Shown: in pieces, positions 1-5,412 of the stretch
Layout of the letters: every line of letters starts with the position of its first letter
Numbering within the stretch: position 1 is the stretch's first letter
Assembly: GCA_013331625.1 (NCBI GenBank)
Contig: DUGC01000087.1
Coordinates: forward strand, 1-6,658
Reading direction: 5' to 3'
From: Candidatus Iainarchaeum sp.
GTDB taxonomy: Archaea; Iainarchaeota; Iainarchaeia; Iainarchaeales; Iainarchaeaceae
DNA: 6,658 nucleotides
The notes under the pieces: generated by a model
Databases searched by the model: none
What the model was told of the DNA's origin: nothing
The model's input: only the letters and a program-made list of their open reading frames with translations
Position numbers and translations under genes: made by a program

Positions 1-205
1 GGCTTCGCATTCAAACAACCGTTTGGGGTGGTTTTTGCAAATTTGGGCTGGCGGAATCCTCTTCGGGAGGATGGGAGCGAGAGCTGCCTCCACAGGAGGC
101 AGGCCATATAATTGCGCTTATAATGAAAAAACAGGGCCAATGCCAATATTGAAAATTCCTGAAAGTACTTTAAAATAAAAAGGAAAAGCAGTGGATAGAA
201 AATTT
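1..205. other. Unassigned left-edge region with strong hairpins
   Basis: No gene can be assigned here. The plus strand has a perfect 8-bp hairpin at 84-102 (CTGCCTCC, ACA loop, GGAGGCAG), and a second possible stem around a TTCG loop at about 56-72. Plus frames 1, 2 and 3 are open from the left edge to stops near 109, 176 and 148, and a minus ORF starting at 107 is open to the edge. None of these translations resembles a protein I recognise. A structured RNA gene or the end of a plus-strand gene running in from the left are both possible. TATA-like AT-rich sequence on both strands lies at about 107-123. Confidence 0.35.
84..102. repeat. Perfect 8-bp inverted repeat (hairpin)
   Basis: CTGCCTCC at 84-91 pairs with GGAGGCAG at 95-102 around an ACA loop. 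Neither strand has a T-tract directly after it, so it is not an obvious terminator. It may belong to a structured RNA. Confidence 0.6.
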
Positions 206-211
206 CTATCC
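171..211 (-). terminator. Terminator of the rpl1-rpl10-rpl12 transcript
   Basis: On the minus strand an 8-bp hairpin (GGATAGAA / TTCTATCC, 3-nt loop, 193-211) contains the rpl12 stop codon at 206-208. It is followed within a few bases by T-rich sequence containing TTTTCC and TTTTTATTTT down to about 171. T-rich non-template runs are what archaeal RNA polymerase terminates on, so this is the probable operon end. Confidence 0.65.
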
Positions 212-508
212 AAAGAGGCTTCCAAGGCCTGCAGCTGCTTCTTCTTCGCTTTTCTTGCTGTCTTCCTGCTTTGCCTCTTTCTTTGCCTCAGTTGCCTGCC
301 CTTGTGCCGGAGCTGCCGCCACCGGAGCCGCTACTGCTGCCTTTGAGATAGCTTCATCAATGTTTATGTCTTTAAGTGAAGCCACGAGCGCCTTGACCCT
401 TGACTCGTCAGCCAAAACTCCGGCTGCCTGCAAGACTCCTTTAACATTTGCCTCGTTTATCTCTTTTTTTGCAGAGTGCAAAAGCATTGCTGCATATACA
501 TACTCCAT
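206..508 (-). CDS. rpl12: Large ribosomal subunit stalk protein P1 (archaeal L12)
   Basis: This is the 100-aa acidic stalk protein, present as dimers on P0, whose flexible tails recruit translation GTPases to the ribosome. Residues 1-57 are the helical dimerisation domain, opening [13 protein letters not shown] and containing ENVKGVL-like and [15 protein letters not shown] segments. Residues 58-85 form an Ala/Pro/Lys/Glu hinge, and the protein ends in [13 protein letters not shown], the conserved archaeal/eukaryotic factor-binding tail. Length is normal for the family. The ATG at 508 is preceded by GAGGTG at good Shine-Dalgarno spacing. It lies 29 nt after rpl10 and is the last gene of the block. 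The stop codon sits inside the terminator hairpin. Identification is secure. Confidence 0.96.
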   Translation of the reverse strand: MEYVYAAMLLHSAKKEINEANVKGVLQAAGVLADESRVKALVASLKDINIDEAISKAAVAAPVAAAPAQGQATEAKKEAKQEDSKKSEEEAAAGLGSLFG

Positions 509-525
509 CGCCTTTCACCTCTTTA

Positions 526-543
526 GCTTAAGAATAATTAAGC
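526..543. repeat. 6-bp inverted repeat over the rpl10 stop codon
   Basis: GCTTAA at 526-531 and TTAAGC at 538-543 are perfect complements separated by 6 nt. As minus-strand RNA this would form a small hairpin spanning the rpl10 stop (538-540), just ahead of the rpl12 Shine-Dalgarno. It might influence coupling between the two genes or mRNA processing; that is inference, and the AU-rich stem is weak. Confidence 0.45.
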
Positions 544-1401
544 CCCCTCCTGCGGGACTATTACATCCTTTACGTGTGAGCTGATCTCTTTTGCCTGCCG
601 CTGTGCCCTTACGAGCAGGTCGCCTGCAGTAACAGAGTTCAGTATATCCGCTTCTAGCGCTGTTGCTTTTGCATCCCTGTATGTCTTTGCAAGCAGCATC
701 TCAATTGTTGCCGGGTTTGCAATTGCCGCATTGAACGCGAGGTTGAATGCGCCGCGGTGGGCTGACATGAAATCAGAGAACACTTTTTCAGTATCAATAT
801 CAAGGACATCTGCCTTGAAAATATCCTTTCCTTCAAGCACTGCAACAACCTTCATGCCGACCTTGAATGGAAGGATATTGAGCTTTGAGAGGGTGCCTGC
901 AACGGCAGGGCTTACTGCTTCCCCTGCCTTTGTGACGACCTTGTCTTCAAGTATTGCAATGCTTGCGCCCTGAACTGCAACCTTGAGCCCTGCTGCCTTG
1001 AGATCGCTAAGGGCAGGCCCCGGTGGCAGGCCTGTATCGCCTGCAGGGACTGATATGTCCTCTTCGGCTATGGCCCCGACCTTTGCCGGAACTTTCCCCT
1101 TGTTCTTTTTTATGAATGCAAACAGCTCAAAGGGGTTCATGCCTGTAAATATCACTGCGCAGTTGGCCTGCGCAAAATCAGCTATCGCCGCAGTATTGCC
1201 GGTTTCAGCCAATGCCTTCCTAACAACCTTTGTCTTTGATACCTTTACAACCGCCTTTCCATGCAGCTTTTTCCTTATCTGCTGGAACAGCGCGGCAGGA
1301 AACATCCTGATGTCTGCAACTGCAATGATCGGGTACTTTCCGATGAGCTGCTTGACGCTTTCAAGCTGCTGCTCTTTCCATTTGCGGTTGTGAGATGTCA
1401 T
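538..1401 (-). CDS. rpl10: Large ribosomal subunit protein L10 / P0, lacking the usual C-terminal tail
   Basis: P0 anchors the L12/P1 dimers on 23S rRNA. The 287-aa product has the N-terminal L10 RNA-binding domain (about 1-105, with RKKLHGKAVVKVSKTKVVRKAL), the archaeal/eukaryotic insertion domain (about 106-185, with the conserved PAGDTGLPPGPALSDLKAAG at 119-138), and a helical spine (about 205-278) with segments like AFNLAFNAAI and ATIEMLLAKTYRDA that carry P1 dimers. It ends KDVIVPQEGA: the charged hinge and GLGALFG-type factor-binding tail of typical archaeal P0 (about 330-340 aa) is absent. Only 29 nt separate it from rpl12, so no frameshifted tail is hidden there. The start ATG overlaps the rpl1 stop (ATGA) and has GGAGG upstream, suggesting translational coupling. 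Confidence 0.94.
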   Translation of the reverse strand: MTSHNRKWKEQQLESVKQLIGKYPIIAVADIRMFPAALFQQIRKKLHGKAVVKVSKTKVVRKALAETGNTAAIADFAQANCAVIFTGMNPFELFAFIKKNKGKVPAKVGAIAEEDISVPAGDTGLPPGPALSDLKAAGLKVAVQGASIAILEDKVVTKAGEAVSPAVAGTLSKLNILPFKVGMKVVAVLEGKDIFKADVLDIDTEKVFSDFMSAHRGAFNLAFNAAIANPATIEMLLAKTYRDAKATALEADILNSVTAGDLLVRAQRQAKEISSHVKDVIVPQEGA

Positions 1402-2111
1402 TTTTTCGCCTCCGCAACAGCCGGCGCCTTGGACTGGGCAGATGAAGCGTCATACTTCACGCCCACTTTCACAGCAATCCCCATTGAAAGCTTGAGCATG
1501 GCTGACTTGATGCTCCCTTCCCTGTTGGGAAGGACATTCACCACTGAATTGTAAATTTCAAGGAAGTTGTCGGCAACTGTTTCATCCTGGAAGCTTTCCT
1601 TGCCGACCATAGTGTGTATTACGGGCATGAACTTGCCTTTCTTGTTGGTGACCTTTGTGAACGTGCTCGCCCCTCTGAGCGCCTGCTCAAGGTTTGCAAC
1701 TGTTGGCTGGATAGGCTTTGGCATCTTGCCTTTTGGCGCAAGCTGCTGGCCCAAATACTTTGCTACTGCAAGGATTGCGGGCCCTTCAGCCAAAAACACG
1801 TTATAGTCCCTCAAAAGCAGGTCGACATCCTTCTTTTTAAGGTTGGGGACATCGGTTGCAAGGATTACGCGCGCAACCTTGCTTTTAATCTCTTCTGCAA
1901 AATTGGGGTCGTTAACAAACACAAGCGCCTTCACGTTCCCCTGCTTTCCTGTGGGGTGCGGGAGCTTTACATCAAGCTCTATCCTGTTCTCCGCCTTCTT
2001 GAAATCGATCCCCTTGAAGTTGAGGATCATCTCAAAGGACTGGTCGAACTTCCTTTTGTTTGAAAACTGCCTGCAGAACTGCAGTGCCTGGATAACATTT
2101 TTCCTGTCCAT
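1398..2111 (-). CDS. rpl1: Large ribosomal subunit protein L1
   Basis: L1 forms the mobile L1 stalk at the ribosomal E site and, in methanogens, also represses its own mRNA. The 237-aa sequence matches archaeal L1 from its start: MDRKNVIQAL, NFKGIDFKKAENRIELDVKLP (about 29-50), LAPKGKMPKPIQP (about 124-137) and the C-terminal block with KLSMGIAVKVGVKYD. It is somewhat longer than typical archaeal L1 because of a 15-20 residue Ala/Lys-rich tail. The start at 2111 has only a weak AGGT Shine-Dalgarno at 2122-2119. The stop overlaps the rpl10 start. It is the first gene of the rpl1-rpl10-rpl12 block, with its own TATA-like box and a hairpin-rich leader, unlike arrangements where rpl11 lies immediately upstream. 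Confidence 0.95.
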   Translation of the reverse strand: MDRKNVIQALQFCRQFSNKRKFDQSFEMILNFKGIDFKKAENRIELDVKLPHPTGKQGNVKALVFVNDPNFAEEIKSKVARVILATDVPNLKKKDVDLLLRDYNVFLAEGPAILAVAKYLGQQLAPKGKMPKPIQPTVANLEQALRGASTFTKVTNKKGKFMPVIHTMVGKESFQDETVADNFLEIYNSVVNVLPNREGSIKSAMLKLSMGIAVKVGVKYDASSAQSKAPAVAEAKK

Positions 2112-2185
2112 TGTTTCTACCTACCAACGAATTGGTATCGCTTCCTAAAAGGAAGCACCGGCTCTAAAAATCAGAGCTTTTGATT
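2112..2185 (-). promoter_or_regulatory. rpl1 mRNA leader with three consecutive hairpins
   Basis: Between the predicted transcript start (about 2185) and the rpl1 ATG the minus strand can form three perfect hairpins. The first is GCTCT/AGAGC at 2177-2161 (7-nt loop). The second is GCTTCCT/AGGAAGC at 2156-2140 (3-nt loop). The third is TACCAA/TTGGTA around a TTCG loop at 2137-2122. The third hairpin's 3' arm abuts the AGGT Shine-Dalgarno. L1 is a known autogenous translational repressor in Methanococcus, so a protein-binding role is plausible. I could not match a canonical L1-binding internal loop by eye. Confidence 0.5.
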
Positions 2186-2206
2186 ATCAATAATGCCACT
2201 GGAAGG

Positions 2207-2214
2207 TTTTTAAA
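2207..2214 (-). promoter_or_regulatory. TATA-like box for rpl1-rpl10-rpl12
   Basis: The minus strand reads TTTAAAAA here. It predicts a transcript start about 25 nt downstream near 2185, giving a leader of about 74 nt. A second TATA-like sequence, TTTAAAAG at 2250-2243, could give a longer leader. No clear purine-rich BRE precedes either. Confidence 0.55.
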
Positions 2215-2258
2215 GGTAGGCGTGAATGCCTCTAAAAGGTTTCTTTTAAACGTTTTAA

Positions 2259-2531
2259 CTATCCCGGGGGCCTTTTAGGCTTTTGACCCCTTGCTATCCG
2301 TGGCTCTGGCAATGCATTAATGTAGGGAGGTTTCCTGTGACTTTCAAGCCGCTTGTCCCATTCTTTGACTATACGAAAGGTTCTTTCTGCATCAGCAGCC
2401 AGCTTTTCTCCGCCAGGCAGGCGAAAAATTGCCCGGCGAAACGTCCGATAATCCCTTTCAGCTTTCGCAGCTTCTTGCCGCTCACGAAGTTCCCTTGCCC
2501 CCCTCAAATCCCGTCTTGCCGCCATATACAC
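2259..2531 (-). CDS. Small basic protein of unknown function
   Basis: I do not recognise this 90-aa protein. It is very basic (18 Arg and 7 Lys) with a helical, charged N-terminal half (about residues 5-60, RELRERQEAAKAERDYRTFR) and a Pro-rich basic C-terminus (QKPKRPPG). There is no membrane segment or cysteine. The composition would suit nucleic-acid binding, but no fold is evident. The start is either GTG at 2531 or ATG at 2525 (88 aa). A TATA-like ATATTTATT at 2563-2555 puts transcription initiation close to 2532, so the GTG would be leaderless; no Shine-Dalgarno is visible. It lies upstream of rpl1 with a 147-nt gap and is divergent from vapBC. Reality as a gene is likely but not certain. 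Confidence 0.55.
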   Translation of the reverse strand: MYMAARRDLRGARELRERQEAAKAERDYRTFRRAIFRLPGGEKLAADAERTFRIVKEWDKRLESHRKPPYINALPEPRIARGQKPKRPPG

Positions 2532-2553
2532 TTAAGGATTAAAATACGCAGGG

Positions 2554-2564
2554 CAATAAATATC
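2554..2564 (-). promoter_or_regulatory. TATA-like box for the small basic protein gene
   Basis: The minus strand reads GATATTTATTG. Its centre is about 28 nt from the GTG at 2531, the spacing expected for a leaderless archaeal transcript. Confidence 0.45.
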
Positions 2565-2670
2565 TTTCCCTGCTTTTTGCCGCATTTTAGGTATGCACCA
2601 TCTGAACTCGCTGAACAGAAGGGTTAAGAGTTCCAAAAGAACCCAAGCAAGGTATGTTTCCGCAACAAGA

Positions 2671-2716
2671 ACCTGTAAATATAACATCGTGTTTAATTTA
2701 TTTAACAGGTGGTTTA
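2671..2716 (+). promoter_or_regulatory. vapBC promoter, inverted-repeat operator candidate and RBS
   Basis: The TATA-like TAAATATA (2676-2683) lies about 25 nt before a probable start near 2703. A strong Shine-Dalgarno AGGTGG (2707-2712) precedes the ATG at 2717. The region is bracketed by an inverted repeat, ACCTGT at 2671-2676 and ACAGGT at 2705-2710. It extends inward as AAAT/ATTT if one unpaired base is allowed. The half-sites overlap the TATA edge and the RBS. VapB antitoxins commonly bind such palindromes to repress their own operon; that this is the operator is inference. Confidence 0.5.
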
Positions 2717-2914
2717 ATGCAGGTCATTGTGAAGGTCAAAAAGATAGGGGGCTCGCTCATGGCGCGCATCCCGAGCGAGGCTGTGAAGGAACTCAGCTTA
2801 AAAGAGGATGATGAGGTCCAGATCGAGCTGAGCAAAAAAAGGAAGAGCTATTTTGGGGTTTTCAAAGGAGTAGGGGAATTTACAGAGGATGATAGGCTTG
2901 AGAGCAGACTCTAA
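2717..2914 (+). CDS. vapB: VapB-type antitoxin, AbrB/MazE (SpoVT) fold
   Basis: This 65-aa protein has the swapped-hairpin AbrB-type DNA-binding pattern: VKVKKIGGSLMARIPSEAVKEL (about 5-26), then LKEDDEVQIELSKKR. The C-terminal part (about 45-65, FGVFKGVGEFTEDDRLESRL) is the segment that in such antitoxins wraps the toxin. The predicted role is to neutralise the downstream PIN ribonuclease and repress the operon. An in-frame ATG exists upstream at 2654, but the ATG at 2717 has the AGGTGG Shine-Dalgarno and begins at the natural start of the fold. It overlaps vapC by 26 nt, typical of toxin-antitoxin pairs. The subfamily name is by fold and context. Confidence 0.85.
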   Translation: MQVIVKVKKIGGSLMARIPSEAVKELSLKEDDEVQIELSKKRKSYFGVFKGVGEFTEDDRLESRL

Positions 2915-3311
2915 ATTGGTGCTCGATTCCAGCGCATGGATCGAATATTTCGAAGGTTCAGGCCTCGGGCTCAAGGTCAGGGAAATACTCGAATCTGAAA
3001 GCATAATAATTGCGCCAAATATCGTGTGCGCTGAAGTGGCGAGCGTCCTTGCAAGGCGCGGTTATGATGCCGGAAAGGCGGAAGAAATAATGAAGAGCCT
3101 CAGTTATTCCCTTTCAGAGAGCGCGAAGGATTATTTTGAGGCGGGGCGGCTGCATGCGGAAATGAGGAAAAAATCCAAGGGTACAAGTTTAGCCGACGCA
3201 ATCGTAAAAACCATTGCGCAAAAAGTGGGCGCAAAAATAGTCACCGGCGATTTCCACCTCAGGGGCGAGGGCACGATAATTTTAGGCGGCGCTGATGCTA
3301 AGAAAAAATAG
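2889..3311 (+). CDS. vapC: VapC-type toxin, PIN-domain ribonuclease
   Basis: This 140-aa PIN-domain protein is predicted to cleave RNA (tRNA or rRNA in characterised VapCs) with Mg2+/Mn2+. The acidic catalytic set is visible: Asp13 in LVLDSSAWIEYF, Glu49 in IVCAEVAS, Asp103 in SLADAIVKTIA and Asp121 in IVTGDFHLRG, so the active site looks intact. Length is normal. The ATG at 2889 overlaps vapB by 26 nt; an AGAGG lies directly against it, which is too close for a good Shine-Dalgarno. A TTG at 2916, just after the vapB stop, would begin immediately before the PIN core and is an alternative start. It is convergent with the permease gene, only 20 nt away. Target RNA unknown. Confidence 0.9.
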   Translation: MIGLRADSKLVLDSSAWIEYFEGSGLGLKVREILESESIIIAPNIVCAEVASVLARRGYDAGKAEEIMKSLSYSLSESAKDYFEAGRLHAEMRKKSKGTSLADAIVKTIAQKVGAKIVTGDFHLRGEGTIILGGADAKKK

Positions 3312-3331
3312 GCCGTTCAGAAAGGGAAAAT

Positions 3332-4209
3332 TCACACTTTGTTCCTGACCTGCACAGCCATGCCGATCACAATGAGCAAAAGGCCGGCGATTGAAAAAAT
3401 TGATACAGGCTCCGAGTTGAGGGTGTAAGTCCATATCATGGCAAGGAACGGGACGGCATAGATGATATTGGCGAATTTGTGCGTGTCACCAAGGCTTAGC
3501 GCCTTGAACCAGAACACGAACGCAATCGAGTTCATTACCCCGCCGAGCACGTGGATTGCAATAATGGTTGTCAGGGACTGCGGGACCTTTATTGCCGAAG
3601 TGAATGTAACGGTCGGTGCTATGAGGGCGAGTGCGCAGGCATAATACACAAGCATGCTCGAGAACTTTTCATATCCAAGCTTTTTGCCAAGGACAGAAAA
3701 GAGGCCATAGCATATTGCCCCCAGGCCTGCGAGCAGGTAGCCGGCGGCATACTGGCCTGAAACCGCCGAGAAATCCCCTTTTGTGAATGCAATCGCTGCG
3801 CCTGTAAAGCTTAGCAGGATCGCAATGATTGTTTTACTATTATATTTCTCATTTAGGATCGGGATTGAAAATACCACAATGAATACCGGCCAGAGGTAGT
3901 TGATGACGTTGGCCTGCCCCGCAGGGGCTATTGCGAAAGCGCCATATAAAAAAATGTAATAGAGGTAAATCCCCACTGCCCCCATAGCGAACATTTTGAG
4001 GTAGTCTATGGGCCTGTAGGAAAAAAGGTTGCTTAATGTGCCGAAAGCCATATTCACGAGAAAAAGAGTTATGACGCCGACTATGCTGGTGAAAAAAAGG
4101 AGCTGGATATTGCTCAGCTCGCCAAGGGCGAGTTTTGCAACGGCAGGGGTTGCGGACCAGAGCAGGATGGTTGCCGCAAGTAAAAATATGCAAGGCGCCC
4201 CTTATCCAT
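3332..4209 (-). CDS. EamA/DMT-family permease, interrupted by an apparent one-base frameshift near the N-terminus
   Basis: A ten-helix drug/metabolite transporter (EamA) is encoded in two frames. From the ATG at 4209 one frame reads MDKGRLAYF. After the T5 run (4186-4182) the reading continues one frame away as LLAATILLWSATPAVAKLAL, a typical EamA first helix, and stays open to the stop at 3332. Adding one T would give 292 aa, the normal family length. Without it, only a 241-aa fragment from a GTG at 4057 can be made, lacking the first helix or two. The second EamA repeat (from about residue 155, GLGAICYGLFSVLGKK) is intact. A TATA-like TTTTACT at about 4239-4233, 27 nt before 4209, fits a leaderless start. 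Cause: assembly error, real mutation or slippage. Substrate unknown. Confidence 0.8.
4182..4186 (-). other. Homopolymer frameshift site in the permease gene
   Basis: The run is A5 on the plus strand (T5 on the coding strand). With six bases the MDKGRLAYF start would join the EamA helix in one frame. Confidence 0.7.
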
Positions 4210-4285
4210 TTACACAAATAAAACAACAAAGTAGTAAAAGCTATCGGGTTATTCAAAAGAAGCTAAAAGTTGCGCGTTGACATTT

Positions 4286-4438
4286 TCACTGCTCGTCCGC
4301 GAACTTTTTTATTTCCTCAAAGTTCTCGACTATGAGCTTTGCTTTCGCCTTGCCGAAAGTGAAGGGATAGCGGTCATCCGCATCCCTTTTAAGGGTCATT
4401 ACCTTGTTGCCCTTGAACTCGCCGTACTCAACAACCAT
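4286..4438 (-). CDS. 50-aa conserved-looking protein downstream of rpl11
   Basis: The protein begins MVVEYGEFKGNKVMTLKRDADDRY. It then has a PFTFGKAKAKLIVENFEEIKKF core (about 25-46) ending in a charged helix. I recall short uncharacterised prokaryotic proteins with a similar 'KGNxV...PFxFGxxKAKxIxENxExIxxF' pattern but cannot verify this; no function is known to me. The ATG at 4438 is chosen because AGGTGG, beginning within the rpl11 stop codon, provides a strong Shine-Dalgarno. A longer frame from 4468 would overlap rpl11 and lacks support. The 10-nt gap implies cotranscription and probably coupled translation with rpl11. No cysteines or membrane segment are present. Confidence 0.75.
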   Translation of the reverse strand: MVVEYGEFKGNKVMTLKRDADDRYPFTFGKAKAKLIVENFEEIKKFADEQ

Positions 4439-4448
4439 ACAAAACCAC

Positions 4449-4949
4449 CTACTTTGCCTTTTGCGCATGGGCCTTCTTCACGCCAAAAAACTCATCCCAC
4501 TTGCCGTCACGGAATTCCTGCTGGACTTCCTTTGCCCTCTTGCCTTCGATTGTCACTGCCATAGAGTTGCATGTGCCGATTATTTCGCGTGAAGCAGAAT
4601 ACAGGTCAGTTGATGTAAGGGCCTCGATTTTTGCTTCGGCAAGCTTTTTGACCTGTGCCATTGAAAGGTTGCCCACAGTGTCGGCCCTCTGGTTGGCCCC
4701 GCCCTTTTGCGCCCTGATCTCTTTTGTTATGAGGGCGCTTGTAGGGGGCGAGCCGACAGTGATTGTGATGTTTTTCTGCTTGTCAACTTCAATCGTGACA
4801 GGCACTTTCATGCCCGCATAGCCCTTTGTCTTATCGTTTATTTCGGCAACGATCTTGCCGATATTCACGCCCAAAGGCCCTAATGCCGGCCCGAGCGGTG
4901 CTCCTGCGGTTGCCTTGCCGCCTTCAACAAGTGCGCTTATCTCTGCCAT
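4449..4949 (-). CDS. rpl11: Large ribosomal subunit protein L11
   Basis: L11 binds the GTPase-associated region of 23S rRNA at the stalk base, next to P0. The 166-aa protein has the N-terminal domain with the proline-rich APLGPALGPLGVNIGKIV (about 17-34) and VPVTIEVDKQKNITI. The rRNA-binding C-terminal domain spans about 72-140, including KEIRAQKGGANQRADTVGN and the GTCNSMAVTIEG signature (about 125-136). An archaeal extension follows, with EFRDGKWDEFFG. Length is typical of archaeal L11. A GGGGAG purine run about 10 nt upstream of the ATG may serve as RBS. It follows spt5 by 22 nt and precedes the 50-aa gene, probably all in one transcript. Confidence 0.96.
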   Translation of the reverse strand: MAEISALVEGGKATAGAPLGPALGPLGVNIGKIVAEINDKTKGYAGMKVPVTIEVDKQKNITITVGSPPTSALITKEIRAQKGGANQRADTVGNLSMAQVKKLAEAKIEALTSTDLYSASREIIGTCNSMAVTIEGKRAKEVQQEFRDGKWDEFFGVKKAHAQKAK

Positions 4950-4971
4950 ACCCTTTCAACTCCCCAAAATC

Positions 4972-5412
4972 CTACTCCTTGATAATCCTTATATGCTCGG
5001 CATGTATTGTAACCGGTATCTTCACGGCAGCCTCCAAAAGCTCGACCGTGACCTCTTCTTTTGTGTCATTGACCCTCAGGACCTTTGCCTTCTCGCCCTT
5101 GAACGGCCCTGCAATAAGCTCAACTTTCATCCCTTCCTTGATGCTCTTCATCAGGGGCTTTGCCTCAAGCAGGTTGACGAGCTCTTCCACCTTGACAGCC
5201 CCGCCAACAATCCCCCTTCCCTTGACATGGGATGTGTTGGTCACGCCGCGGCGGATGGTGACCTCATTGTCCCCTTCAATAAGGATGTAGCCCTTAAGGC
5301 CCGGTATTACCGCTATTGAGTAGATGTTGAGTTCCTCCTTTTTTATCTTATTTGAGAGGATGTCGACAACTAGGCTCTCCTGGCCAACCGTAGTCCTTAC
5401 AGTAAAAATCAT
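4972..5412 (-). CDS. spt5: Transcription elongation factor Spt5 (NusG family)
   Basis: Spt5 clamps over the RNA polymerase cleft, increases processivity and can stimulate termination factors. The 146-aa product has an NGN domain (about 1-85: MIFTVRTTVGQESLVVDIL, VIPGLKGYILIEG) and one C-terminal KOW domain (about 94-146, EGMKVELIAGPFKGEKAKVLRVN), the archaeal architecture. ATG at 5412 is preferred; a TTG two codons upstream (5418) would add MK. No strong Shine-Dalgarno is visible (GGTTGA is the closest). Upstream lies a long structured leader ending in a terminator-like hairpin and U6, described separately. It is followed after 22 nt by rpl11. The secE-spt5-rpl11 order is classical. Confidence 0.94.
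   Translation of the reverse strand: MIFTVRTTVGQESLVVDILSNKIKKEELNIYSIAVIPGLKGYILIEGDNEVTIRRGVTNTSHVKGRGIVGGAVKVEELVNLLEAKPLMKSIKEGMKVELIAGPFKGEKAKVLRVNDTKEEVTVELLEAAVKIPVTIHAEHIRIIKE

Noticed and set aside
255..584. 109-codon plus-strand frame opposite rpl12
   Set aside because: It is antisense to a secure ribosomal protein gene and has only Ala/Ser-rich shadow composition.
1614..2063. 149-codon plus-strand frame opposite rpl1
   Set aside because: The opposite strand is unmistakable L1; this frame has no recognisable protein pattern or start signals.
2621..2644. GGGTT...AACCC and GTTC...GAAC nested repeats upstream of vapBC
   Set aside because: Short arms with no link to promoter or RBS; expected by chance in a gene-free stretch.
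2593..2811. 72-codon plus-strand frame overlapping vapB
   Set aside because: Out of frame with vapB, whose fold and RBS are clear.
3849..4256. 135-codon minus frame overlapping the permease N-terminus
   Set aside because: It is a different frame from the EamA helices and reads as a Cys/His/Arg-rich shadow. The true coding path is the frameshifted EamA gene.
4855..5319. 154-codon plus-strand frames opposite spt5 and rpl11
   Set aside because: They lie antisense to two secure genes and show no family resemblance.
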